This document shows positions 16,164 to 24,240 of a DNA stretch of 37,821 nucleotides, one piece after another (the stretch's first letter is position 1; every line of letters begins with the position of its first letter). The translations under genes and the position numbers were made by a program. The DNA is from Ruminococcus sp. Zagget11 (GTDB taxonomy: Bacteria > Bacillota > Clostridia > Oscillospirales > Ruminococcaceae). The notes under the pieces were generated by a model. That model was not told the DNA's origin. It searched no databases and saw only the letters and a list, made by a program, of their open reading frames with translations. The stretch is taken from the NCBI GenBank assembly GCA_001941135.1, contig MSHL01000022.1:1-37821 (forward strand). The letters are read 5' to 3'.

Positions 16164-17948
16164 ATGGATAGTGAGAATTTTATTTCAGCCTTAGGGAGAT
16201 GCGTTTGTGAAACAGGCGGAAAGATAGCTTCCTCTGTATCAGACGCCGTTCGTCGGATTCTCTCGGTGATAGGCAGAGCCGCCGCACCGCTCCGAAAGGA
16301 TATATTGTTCGTGCTTAGCACGGTGGTTAAGGGCGCAGGAAGATTATTTTCCGCGGCGACCGAGGGCACTGCGGCACGGGTAAAGGATTTTAACAGACGT
16401 CGTAAGATGTTCGGAATGAAAAAATCCGCATATATGGGATTTTGCGAAATACGCCTTGCCTTTAAACGTAAGGGCAAGCCTGCCGTTACCTTTATCAATA
16501 TGGCGTTCCCCATAGCAGCAGCAGCTTTCCTGATTGGAACGGTTGCAGTTACCCTTTCACAGGACTATGGCGTTTCCGTTGAGTATGACGGCAAGGAAAT
16601 GGGTGTTGTTGAAGAGGACGGTGTAATTTCCGAGGCGCAGTGTACTGTTGCCGACATCGTTGAGTATTACGATACGGGCGATGATTATTATGTAACGGCC
16701 ACTCTCGCTATCAGACCCCTTACCTCCAATGACGAGGTTATTGACGGAGTTACCCTTGCGGGTAAAATGGAGGAACGTATTTCCGACCAGTATGACCATA
16801 TAGATGCCGAGGCTGCCGAGGAGCCCGAGGAAGCGGTGACTGTGGAGGAAACCGAGAGTATTGCCGAAAATCTTGTTGAAGCTTTCAAGGTTATCGTTGA
16901 CGGAGAATGTCTGGGATATGTTTATGATAATGAGCCTATAGACAGCACTCTCAGCGGCATAAAGGCTGAATACGAAAGCGATGAGTACACAGAAATAGGC
17001 TTTAGCAAGGACGTTGAATATACCGAAATCGAATATGTTGAACCCGATGAGATCACATCCGTTGATTCCATTGTGGAGCAGCTTACCGGATATGAATCCT
17101 CTCCCGAATATTACGAGGTTCAGGACGGCGATAATCTTTGGAAGATTGCCAAGGAGCTTGATATAGACCTTGATGTGCTGACGGGAAGCTATGCTACCTA
17201 CGACGGCGAGGCTGTGGAGCTGGGCGACAATATTAAGGTTGGCACGCTCATTCAGATTGAATCGGAAGTCCCTTATTTACAGGTTGAATGTAAGAAAGAG
17301 CTTACCTATCGCAGTTCCATTGACTATGAAACCATAACCATTGAGGACGACTCAATGCTTGAGGGTGAAACGGTTGTTGAGGTCGAGGGACAAGAGGGCG
17401 AGAGATATACTCGTGCTGTTGTTACATATGTTGACGATACCGCTGTCCGCAAGAAAAATCTTGATTCGATTATCGTTGAGGAGCCTGTATCCGAGATAAT
17501 TAGGGTTGGAACAGGAAACGGCATTGATCATAATGTGCCTGAATTTTCCGATGAGGGCGGCAACGGCGAATACTTCTGGCCCGTTGAGGGCGGAACGATT
17601 ACCGCTTATCAGGGCGAAGGCAGAGATCATAAGGGAATAGATATTTCCGCACCCTACGGAACGCCCGTTTACGCGGCGGCATCGGGAACGGTAATAGACG
17701 TTGGTTCCGGTTGGAACAGCGGCTACGGAAATGCGGTTATGATACAGAATGATGACGGAAACGTTACCATGTATGCGCACCTTGCAGAGGCGGCGACCGA
17801 GCTTGACCAAACCGTTGAGGAGGGTCAGCTTATCGGATATGTGGGAAGTACGGGAGATTCCTCCGGAAATCATCTTCATTTTGAGGTGAGAACCTCCGAC
17901 GGAAAGTATATGGATCCCTGTACATTTGTTTCACAGGACGCAGAATGA
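16164..17948 (+). CDS. Membrane-anchored LysM/G5/M23 peptidoglycan endopeptidase
   Basis: 594 residues from ATG 16164, with AAAGGAG 9 bases before; the TTG at 16155 is not needed. The N-terminal 110 residues are cytoplasmic and basic, followed by one membrane segment (FPIAAAAFLIGTVAVTL). Outside are an acidic region, a LysM domain (YYEVQDGDNLWKIAKELDID), a G5-type region (KKELTYRSSIDYETITIEDD) and a C-terminal M23 domain with zinc ligands in DHKGIDI and NHLHFEV plus MYAHL. The domain order is that of envelope peptidases that cut peptide cross-links, often coupled to division or sporulation. The long cytoplasmic N-terminus is less usual. A hairpin terminator follows. Confidence 0.93.
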   Translation: MDSENFISALGRCVCETGGKIASSVSDAVRRILSVIGRAAAPLRKDILFVLSTVVKGAGRLFSAATEGTAARVKDFNRRRKMFGMKKSAYMGFCEIRLAFKRKGKPAVTFINMAFPIAAAAFLIGTVAVTLSQDYGVSVEYDGKEMGVVEEDGVISEAQCTVADIVEYYDTGDDYYVTATLAIRPLTSNDEVIDGVTLAGKMEERISDQYDHIDAEAAEEPEEAVTVEETESIAENLVEAFKVIVDGECLGYVYDNEPIDSTLSGIKAEYESDEYTEIGFSKDVEYTEIEYVEPDEITSVDSIVEQLTGYESSPEYYEVQDGDNLWKIAKELDIDLDVLTGSYATYDGEAVELGDNIKVGTLIQIESEVPYLQVECKKELTYRSSIDYETITIEDDSMLEGETVVEVEGQEGERYTRAVVTYVDDTAVRKKNLDSIIVEEPVSEIIRVGTGNGIDHNVPEFSDEGGNGEYFWPVEGGTITAYQGEGRDHKGIDISAPYGTPVYAAASGTVIDVGSGWNSGYGNAVMIQNDDGNVTMYAHLAEAATELDQTVEEGQLIGYVGSTGDSSGNHLHFEVRTSDGKYMDPCTFVSQDAE

Positions 17949-17960
17949 TAAGATAAAGTC

Positions 17961-17995
17961 ACCGACACTACCCGAAATTTTCGTGTAGTGTCGGT
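17961..17995 (+). terminator. Terminator after the M23 gene
   Basis: An 11-bp stem, ACCGACACTAC (17961-17971) with its complement at 17985-17995, 13-base loop, followed by a short TT-rich tail. It lies between the peptidase stop and rlmH. Confidence 0.7.
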
Positions 17996-18016
17996 TTATC
18001 GTTTGGGGGAGATTTT

Positions 18017-18499
18017 ACGGTTTCGGTAAATGTAATAGCAGTGGGAAAGCTGAAGGAAGGCTATTTCAAGGAGGCTTGCGCCGAATACGCTAAAAGACTG
18101 GGGGCATATTGTCGGCTTAAAATCACCGAGCTTCCCGAAAGCCGACTGTCGGATAATCCGTCAGAAAAGGAGATTGCGGCGGCACTGGAAAACGAGGGCA
18201 AACAAATACTCACTCTTATACCTCAATCGGCGGCGGTTATTCCGCTGTGCATAGAGGGGACGGAGCTTTCATCGGAGATGCTTGCATGGCGCCTTGACAA
18301 GCTTATGACAGAGGGTACAAGCTGTATATGCTTTATTATAGGCAGCTCCTATGGATTATCGGATAGTGTCAAGAAACGGGCTGTACTGCGCTTGTCCATG
18401 TCGCCCATGACCTTTCCCCACAGATTGGCAAGGGTAATGCTCCTTGAACAGATATATCGAAGCTTTTCCATTCTGGGAAACGGTAAGTACCATAAATAA
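18017..18499 (+). CDS. rlmH: 23S rRNA pseudouridine-1915 N3-methyltransferase, non-canonical start
   Basis: SPOUT methyltransferase that modifies pseudouridine 1915 of 23S rRNA using SAM. Signatures are VGKLKEGYFKEACAEYAKRL, CFIIGSSYGLSDSVKKRA and the terminal LEQIYRSFSILGNGKYHK. The first in-frame standard start is GTG 18041, which gives 152 residues and removes the first strand (VNVIAV) that all RlmH proteins have. The frame is open further upstream with no ATG, GTG or TTG; a GGGGGAGA site (18005-18012) points to ACG 18017 (160 residues) or GTT 18020 (159). The usual length is about 159. I give 18017 as the probable functional start; a base error is the alternative. Confidence 0.88.
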   Translation, partial: TVSVNVIAVGKLKEGYFKEACAEYAKRLGAYCRLKITELPESRLSDNPSEKEIAAALENEGKQILTLIPQSAAVIPLCIEGTELSSEMLAWRLDKLMTEGTSCICFIIGSSYGLSDSVKKRAVLRLSMSPMTFPHRLARVMLLEQIYRSFSILGNGKYHK

Positions 18500-18513
18500 T
18501 TCCGTTCTAACGC

Positions 18514-18542
18514 TTGCTATATGGTTAAAAATGTGGTAAAAT
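18514..18542 (+). promoter_or_regulatory. Probable promoter of aroE
   Basis: TTGCTA at 18514-18519 and TAAAAT at 18537-18542, spacer 17 bases, starting 14 bases after the rlmH stop. Confidence 0.6.
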
Positions 18543-18573
18543 AGATATATATCACTGAAAAGAGGTTTACACT

Positions 18574-19407
18574 ATGAAACAATATGGACTTTTGGGCTAT
18601 CCTCTCGGACATACAATGTCGCCGCCTATACATAAAAGGCTTTTTATGCTGGGGGGAATAGCAGAGAGCGAATACGAATATTCTCTTAAGGAAATTCCCA
18701 CCGAGGAGCTGGGTAAGCGAATAGGCGAGGTTAAGGCACTGGACGGTGCCAATGTAACTATTCCGTATAAGGGCGAAATAATACCCTATATTGACGAGCT
18801 TGCACCATCTGCGGAACGCTATACCTCGGTAAACTGCATTGTAAACGAAAATGGCAGGTATATAGGCTACAATACCGACTGCGACGGATTTCTGCGTTCG
18901 CTTGCCGCGGCGGGAGGCAGTCTTTCGGGAAAGGTTCTCCAATGCGGCTGCGGCGGTGTGGGAAGAATGATGGCAATAGAGGCGGTGCGCGCAGGCGCAG
19001 ATCTTACGCTGTCACTTCTCCCCGGCTTTGAGGACACGGCTCAGCCTGTGAGGGATTATGCCGAGAAAAACGGAATTGACGCGAAAATAACGGTGGTTCA
19101 TCCCGATGAAATAAAGGGTAGCTTTGACACACTGGTCAACGCTTCTCCCGTGGGAATGTTCCCTAAGGTAGACGCTTGTCCCGTAACGGACGAGGTTATA
19201 AAGCAGTGCGGATTTGTCTTTGACGTTGTTTATAATCCCAAGAAAACGCGTTTGCTGACATCCGCCGAAAAAGCGGGAATACCCAATGTGGGCGGAATGG
19301 CAATGCTGGTATGGCAGGCTGTCGTTGCCCAGGAGCTGTGGTATGGTGCTGAGTTTAAGGAAAACGATATAGATCAGCTTATCTCCGATATGTCGGCAAT
19401 GCTTTAA
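18574..19407 (+). CDS. aroE: Shikimate dehydrogenase family protein
   Basis: 277 residues. AroE reduces 3-dehydroshikimate to shikimate with NADPH in aromatic amino acid synthesis. The substrate site shows YPLGHTMSPPIH, NVTIPYK (catalytic Lys) and YNTDCDGF (catalytic Asp). The dinucleotide loop is GCGGVGRM rather than the usual GAGGA, and the following NRT-type NADP motif reads SLLPGF, so cofactor preference may differ. The end has NVGGMAMLVWQAVVAQELW, the shikimate-binding Gln. It has its own promoter and a bidirectional terminator downstream. A quinate/shikimate dehydrogenase variant is possible. Confidence 0.92.
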   Translation: MKQYGLLGYPLGHTMSPPIHKRLFMLGGIAESEYEYSLKEIPTEELGKRIGEVKALDGANVTIPYKGEIIPYIDELAPSAERYTSVNCIVNENGRYIGYNTDCDGFLRSLAAAGGSLSGKVLQCGCGGVGRMMAIEAVRAGADLTLSLLPGFEDTAQPVRDYAEKNGIDAKITVVHPDEIKGSFDTLVNASPVGMFPKVDACPVTDEVIKQCGFVFDVVYNPKKTRLLTSAEKAGIPNVGGMAMLVWQAVVAQELWYGAEFKENDIDQLISDMSAML

Positions 19408-19438
19408 TTAACCTACACAGGAATATAACTCACGACTG

Positions 19439-19556
19439 ATGTTCCCCCGCCTCTTCAGGCGGGGGAACATACGGTCTTTCAGTGGGGGACACAGTCCCCC
19501 ACTGAAGCCCCTAAGGGGGGGCTAACGCCCCCGGTCGTTCGTTGAATGACGGGGCG
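19439..19556. repeat. Cluster of GC-rich hairpins after aroE
   Basis: A perfect 14-bp stem (19439-19452/19457-19470, CTTC loop), a 13-bp stem (19478-19490/19494-19506), a short GCCCC/GGGGC stem (19507-19522), and GGGGC/GCCCC around 19550-19565 follow one another. The word CGTTGAATGACGGGGCG (19540-19556) recurs inverted with one change at 29243-29259. This looks like the same class of non-coding repeat as 8473-8556. Confidence 0.7.
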
Positions 19557-19573
19557 ATGCCCCTTATTGAAAT

Positions 19574-19601
19574 AAAAGCCTTCCCAAAAGGGGAGGCTTT
19601 T
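19574..19601. terminator. Bidirectional terminator between aroE and the epimerase
   Basis: A 12-bp stem, AAAAGCCTTCCC with GGGGAGGCTTTT, 4-base AAAA loop, with A- and T-runs on the outer sides. It suits both convergent genes. Confidence 0.8.
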
Positions 19602-19628
19602 AGCTTTACTCGTATACTATATGACCGA

Positions 19629-20789
19629 TTAGCACCTGTTTATTATTTCCATGCACATTCTGCCGTTGTGGTAGGGGCATTTCCATTCGTTTACCATGGT
19701 TACGTCACGAATCGGTGTTCCGTCGGGGGCTACCTCCGCCCACCATTCGCCGCCATCGCGCTTATCAATCTGCACATCACGTATCCATGTCCATACGGTA
19801 AGCGCCGCTTCAAGGAACTTTTTATCCCCGCCGTGGGCGAACGCATTTACAAAACCGACTACGGTTTCCGCCTGAACCCACCAGATACGCTTTTTGTTTA
19901 TCTCCGTCTTGTCACGCTCGTTATTGAGAGAGCCGTTTTCATAGGCAATGTTATATATATTCTCCGCAATTCGCAGGTCAATGGCGTTCCATTTCTTTAT
20001 GTAATCCTTATCGCCGAGAACCTCAACCGCACGGTCGATAAGCCATGATGCTTCTATATCGTGACCGTAGGAGTGTATATCACCGATTACGTTAAGCTCA
20101 CGGTCAAAGAATACCAGCAGCTTGTTGTTTTCGCTGTCGAAAATCTTGTTTTCGGTTATATCCAAGAGGAATTTCAGCCTTGCGGCAACCCGCTCATCGG
20201 GACTTGCCTTGTAAAGAGCGGTATAACCCTCGATAAGGTGAAGAACCGTGTTCATGGTCTTGTCAGCCATAAGCCCGTTTTCCGAGAGAGCGTCGTTGTC
20301 TATCAGCTTCCACTCCTTGTCGAACGCCTCCATATAGGCTATATCATCGGTACATTTGCTTTCAACGGTTTCAAAAAGCTCAAAGGCAAGGCGCAGCGCC
20401 GATTCGTCCTTTGCGGCAAGGTAATAGGTAGACAGGGCATATATGGCAAAAGCCTGATTATATGTGTGCTTCATGCTGTCTGCAACGCTGCCGTCATAGT
20501 TCATCATCCAGTATACGCCGCCGTTTTCACGGTCAACGCAGTGATCCTTGAGGAATTCATAGGCGTGTTTTGCGTTGGAAAGGTTCTCCTCGCCTCCCAC
20601 AGTCATATAGCATGAGGAAAAGAACCACAGTATGCGGGAGTTAAGTATAACTCCCTTGCCGCCTTTTTTATCAACGTTCAGATCATTATCCATCTGTCCG
20701 TAAAATCCGCCGTATTCGTCGTCACGAAGCTTGCTCCAAAAGGGGATAATATGATTTACAAGCTCGTTTGTGCATTGTTCCTTTAACAT
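19629..20789 (-). CDS. Cellobiose 2-epimerase (AGE family)
   Basis: 386 residues, (alpha/alpha)6 barrel of the N-acylglucosamine 2-epimerase family. It converts cellobiose to 4-O-glucosyl-mannose, feeding the mannosylglucose phosphorylase route used in mannan and cellulose breakdown. Close resemblance, from memory, to the Ruminococcus albus enzyme over the whole length: HIIPFWSKLRDDEYGGFYG, GVILNSRILWFFSS, ADKTMNTVLHLIE, GDIHSYGHDIEASWL (catalytic His) and WKCPYHNGRMCMEII (catalytic His). The ATG follows AGGTGG at 6 bases, and secA ends only 35 bases upstream, so it is probably read through from secA. An odd partner for secA; no mannosylglucose phosphorylase is in the window. Confidence 0.93.
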   Translation of the reverse strand: MLKEQCTNELVNHIIPFWSKLRDDEYGGFYGQMDNDLNVDKKGGKGVILNSRILWFFSSCYMTVGGEENLSNAKHAYEFLKDHCVDRENGGVYWMMNYDGSVADSMKHTYNQAFAIYALSTYYLAAKDESALRLAFELFETVESKCTDDIAYMEAFDKEWKLIDNDALSENGLMADKTMNTVLHLIEGYTALYKASPDERVAARLKFLLDITENKIFDSENNKLLVFFDRELNVIGDIHSYGHDIEASWLIDRAVEVLGDKDYIKKWNAIDLRIAENIYNIAYENGSLNNERDKTEINKKRIWWVQAETVVGFVNAFAHGGDKKFLEAALTVWTWIRDVQIDKRDGGEWWAEVAPDGTPIRDVTMVNEWKCPYHNGRMCMEIINRC

Positions 20790-20824
20790 AAGCTACCACC
20801 TAATTAATGTATTATTTTAATCTG

Positions 20825-23566
20825 TTACTTCAAATCTCTGCCGCAGCAGTTTTTGTACTTCTTGCCGCTTCCGCAGGGACAAGGCTCGTTTCTGCCCACC
20901 TTTTTAACCCGTCTGGGAGATGATACCGATCCGCCGTCAGCAGGTGCGGGATCATCGGGCTGGGATACCCTCTCCCTCTTTGGCTGCTCATTGTTCTTAA
21001 TCTGAATGGTAAAGAGGAGTCTTACGGTGTCCTCACGAATGGATTCAACCATCGCATCGAACATTTCAAAGCCCTCATAACGGTACTCAACCACAGGATT
21101 CTTTTGACCTATTGCCCTAAGACTGATACCCTTTCTAAGCTCGTCCATATCGTCGATGTGCGCTTCCCACTTAAGGTCTACGACCTTAAGCAGTACAACT
21201 CGCTCAAGCTCACGCAGAACCTCGCTGCCAAGCTCCTCCTCACGCTTTTTATAATAATCCAGCGCACGGCCTTTAAGCATTTCCTCTATATCCTTTACGG
21301 TTATAGAGTCAAGCTCCTGGGCGGTATATTTGAAGTCGTTATCTGTGGTGATAAGACCCGCAAAGTGCTGCTTAAGTCCCACAAGATTCCAGTCGTCCTG
21401 GGTGGTTTCCTCGCTGATGTACATATTGACACCATCGCTGACCCATTCGTTTATCATGTTGATAATATACTCGTGAATATCCTCACCGTTGAGAACCTTT
21501 GCTCTCTGCTCGTAGATAATCGAACGCTGTGTACTCATAACATCGTCATAGTTGAGGACATTCTTTCTTATGGCAAAGTTTCTGCCCTCGACCTTTTTCT
21601 GAGAGGATTCGATAATCTTTGTGAGCATTTTTGACTCAATGGGCATATCCTCCTCAACGTTGAGGGTTTCCATAATTGAAGTCAGACGATCTCCGCCGAA
21701 AAGGCGCATAAGGTCGTCCTCAAGGGAGAGGAAGAAACGGCTTTCGCCCTCGTCGCCCTGACGTCCCGCACGTCCTCGCAGCTGGTTATCTATACGTCTT
21801 GACTCGTGACGCTCCGTGCCGAGGATAAACAGACCGCCTGCAGCCTTTACCTGCTCCGCCTTGTCCTTTATCTCCTCTGAACGCTTTGCGTAAAGCTCTC
21901 GGTATGTCTTTCTTGCGGCAAGGATTTCCTCATTGTCGGTGTCGGCATAGCTTACAGCCTCGCTGATTATTTCATCGGGTATGCCTTTCTTTTTCATATC
22001 AGCCTTGGCAAGGAATTCCGCATTTCCTCCCAAAAGAATATCCGTTCCGCGTCCTGCCATATTGGTGGCAATGGTAACAGCGCCGTACTGACCTGCCTGT
22101 GCTACGATTTCCGCTTCTTTAGCGTGCTGCTTTGCGTTGAGGACATTGTGCTTGATACCCTCTCTGGAAAGCATTTTTGACAGGATTTCCGATTTCTCTA
22201 TTGAAATAGTACCTACAAGGACAGGCTGACCCTTTTCGTGGCACTCCTTTATCTGCTTGATAGCCGCAAGGAACTTTCCATGCTCGGTTTTGTATATAAC
22301 ATCGTGGTGATCTATACGCTGAACAGGGCGGTTTGTGGGGATTTCGATAACGTCCAGCTTATAAATCTCCCTGAACTCGTCCTCCTCGGTCATAGCCGTA
22401 CCGGTCATACCCGAAAGCTTGTGGTAAAGGCGGAAGAAATTCTGGAATGTTATGCTTGCTAAGGTTTTAGATTCATTCTTGATTTTAACGCCCTCTTTAG
22501 CCTCGATAGCCTGGTGCAGACCATCGTTGAAACGGCGTCCCATCATCAGACGACCGGTAAATTCGTCTACTATAACGATTTCACCCTCGTTGATAACGTA
22601 GTCTATATCCAGTTTCATAACGCCGTTTGCCTTGAGAGCCTGGTTGACATGGTGAAGTATGGTGGAATTTTCCGCATCATAAAGGTTGGTAAGGTTGAAG
22701 TATTTTTCCGCTTTTTTAACGCCCTGACGGGTAATGGTGGCGGTCTTTGACTTTTCGTCTATGATGTAGTCAAATCCCTCCACTACTTCCTCCTGATTTA
22801 CCTTGTCGTCCATTTCCACAACGGTGTAAGCCTTGCAGGACTTTGCAAATTTGTCCGCAAGGGAGTAAAGCTCCGTGGACTTATCGCCTCTGCCGGAAAT
22901 GATAAGAGGGGTACGCGCTTCATCTATGAGTATGGAGTCAACCTCATCTACGATTGCGAAATTAAATTCACGCTGAACCTTTTCGCTTTTGTAGAGTACC
23001 ATATTATCTCTAAGGTAGTCGAAACCAAACTCGTTGTTTGTACCGTAAGTAATGTCACAGTTATATGCCGCACGGCGCTCGTCATTGCTAAGCTCATGGA
23101 GAATACAGCCGATAGAAAGCCCCAAGAAACGGTAAACCTTACCCATTTCCTCCGACTGAGTTTTTGCAAGATAATCGTTTACGGTGACAACGTAGCAGCC
23201 CTTGCCGCTGAGTGCGTTAAGGTAGGATGCACAGCAGGCAACGAGAGTTTTACCCTCACCTGTTTTCATTTCCGCAATACGTCCCTGGTGAAGAACGATT
23301 GCACCGATAATCTGTACGGGATAAGGCTTTTTGCCCAGTACACGCCATGCAGCCTCACGCACGGTAGCCAGTGCCTCCGGGAGAATATCGTCCAGCGTTT
23401 CGCCGCTTTCCAGTCTGTCCTTAAATTCGGGAGTTTTTGCTTTCAGCTCTTCATCGGTGAGAGCGGTATACTCCTCATCCAGTGCAAGTACGGATTCTTT
23501 GATTGGTTCGATTTTTTTCAGCTCGCGCTTACTGTAATCGCCGAAAAGTCCGCTTAAAATACCCAT
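20825..23566 (-). CDS. secA: Protein translocase ATPase SecA
   Basis: 913 residues from ATG 23566 (MGILSGLFGDYSKRELK), with AGGTGG 9 bases upstream; the longer frame to 23650 lies in the leader. SecA drives export of preproteins through SecYEG. Motifs: Walker A MKTGEGKTL, DEVDSILIDEARTPL, TNMAGRGTDILLGG and RRIDNQLRGRAGRQGD. The C-terminus has an SEC-C zinc motif, CPCGSGKKYKNCCG. A perfect promoter and a long leader precede it. Confidence 0.98.
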   Translation of the reverse strand: MGILSGLFGDYSKRELKKIEPIKESVLALDEEYTALTDEELKAKTPEFKDRLESGETLDDILPEALATVREAAWRVLGKKPYPVQIIGAIVLHQGRIAEMKTGEGKTLVACCASYLNALSGKGCYVVTVNDYLAKTQSEEMGKVYRFLGLSIGCILHELSNDERRAAYNCDITYGTNNEFGFDYLRDNMVLYKSEKVQREFNFAIVDEVDSILIDEARTPLIISGRGDKSTELYSLADKFAKSCKAYTVVEMDDKVNQEEVVEGFDYIIDEKSKTATITRQGVKKAEKYFNLTNLYDAENSTILHHVNQALKANGVMKLDIDYVINEGEIVIVDEFTGRLMMGRRFNDGLHQAIEAKEGVKIKNESKTLASITFQNFFRLYHKLSGMTGTAMTEEDEFREIYKLDVIEIPTNRPVQRIDHHDVIYKTEHGKFLAAIKQIKECHEKGQPVLVGTISIEKSEILSKMLSREGIKHNVLNAKQHAKEAEIVAQAGQYGAVTIATNMAGRGTDILLGGNAEFLAKADMKKKGIPDEIISEAVSYADTDNEEILAARKTYRELYAKRSEEIKDKAEQVKAAGGLFILGTERHESRRIDNQLRGRAGRQGDEGESRFFLSLEDDLMRLFGGDRLTSIMETLNVEEDMPIESKMLTKIIESSQKKVEGRNFAIRKNVLNYDDVMSTQRSIIYEQRAKVLNGEDIHEYIINMINEWVSDGVNMYISEETTQDDWNLVGLKQHFAGLITTDNDFKYTAQELDSITVKDIEEMLKGRALDYYKKREEELGSEVLRELERVVLLKVVDLKWEAHIDDMDELRKGISLRAIGQKNPVVEYRYEGFEMFDAMVESIREDTVRLLFTIQIKNNEQPKRERVSQPDDPAPADGGSVSSPRRVKKVGRNEPCPCGSGKKYKNCCGRDLK

Positions 23567-23658
23567 TCTTTTATTCCACCTAACTAATATTTTTGATACG
23601 CCCCGGTATTTGAAAATATTACCGTAAACAGGGGCGGAAAAGTCGGTCACATAAGACT

Positions 23659-23687
23659 ATTATAACTCAAAACGGCGGCTATGTCAA
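23659..23687 (-). promoter_or_regulatory. Sigma-A promoter of secA
   Basis: On the minus strand a perfect TTGACA (23687-23682), 17-base spacer and perfect TATAAT (23664-23659). The leader of about 85 bases can pair CGCCCC with GGGGCG, with GGTA/TACC nested inside, which might affect translation. Confidence 0.85.
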
Positions 23688-23793
23688 TAAAAAAAGCCGC
23701 ATTTCAGACCGATTTTCACGGAAAAATATGCACAAACATATTGATTTGCAAGGCTTGTTACTTGTGATAGTGGACAATTGCCGCTGATATGTA

Positions 23794-24240
23794 TTACCCC
23801 AAGGAGCGGCAGAAGTCACCGAAGCTTTTAGCCAGTGGGTAGGCCTTTTGCGTTCCCGCGGAGCTTTCGAGAGAGGCACAGTCGTCCCAAAGGAGTATTT
23901 CGCCGCTTTTCTTTATCAGAAGAATATGCCCCTTTACCGTCACGCCTATGGGTATACAGCGGGCGCGGCGCAGCTTGCGTTTGTTAAGCATATACCAATG
24001 TGCTATGGAATATCGGATATCGTCCGTTACGCCGAAAAAGGACTGTACGCAGTCATATCGCAGGGTACAGCCCTTTACGGTGAACCTAAGCCGTTTGGCG
24101 CCGCAGTGGGCGCCGTTGGATTTTATCAAATAATCTCTGTATTCCTTGGGGATTTTTATGCGGCAAAGCTTTTCAAGTCTTGCGATTTTCTCCTCGCCCG
24201 CACCGCTGCGGCAGATCATGTCGCTTAATATATCAGACAA
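23794..24240 (-). CDS. SMI1/KNR4 (SUKH) family protein
   Basis: About 148 residues. The IPKEYRDYLIKSNGAHC segment near the N-terminus and DDIRYSIAHWYMLNKR later are typical of the SUKH superfamily. Known for the superfamily: many members are immunity proteins against contact-dependent or polymorphic toxins; others are housekeeping. No toxin gene is near. The start is uncertain: TTG 24240 stands 9 bases after AAAGGTGG, while TTG 24246 is only 3 bases after it; ATG 24219 is a third option. The start overlaps the rnr stop, so it is coupled to rnr. Confidence 0.8.
   Translation of the reverse strand: MSDILSDMICRSGAGEEKIARLEKLCRIKIPKEYRDYLIKSNGAHCGAKRLRFTVKGCTLRYDCVQSFFGVTDDIRYSIAHWYMLNKRKLRRARCIPIGVTVKGHILLIKKSGEILLWDDCASLESSAGTQKAYPLAKSFGDFCRSLG

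Noticed and set aside
23567-23650. Extended SecA N-terminus
   Set aside because: It lies in the leader, which has its own structure; ATG 23566 has AGGTGG and gives the usual MGILSGLFG start.
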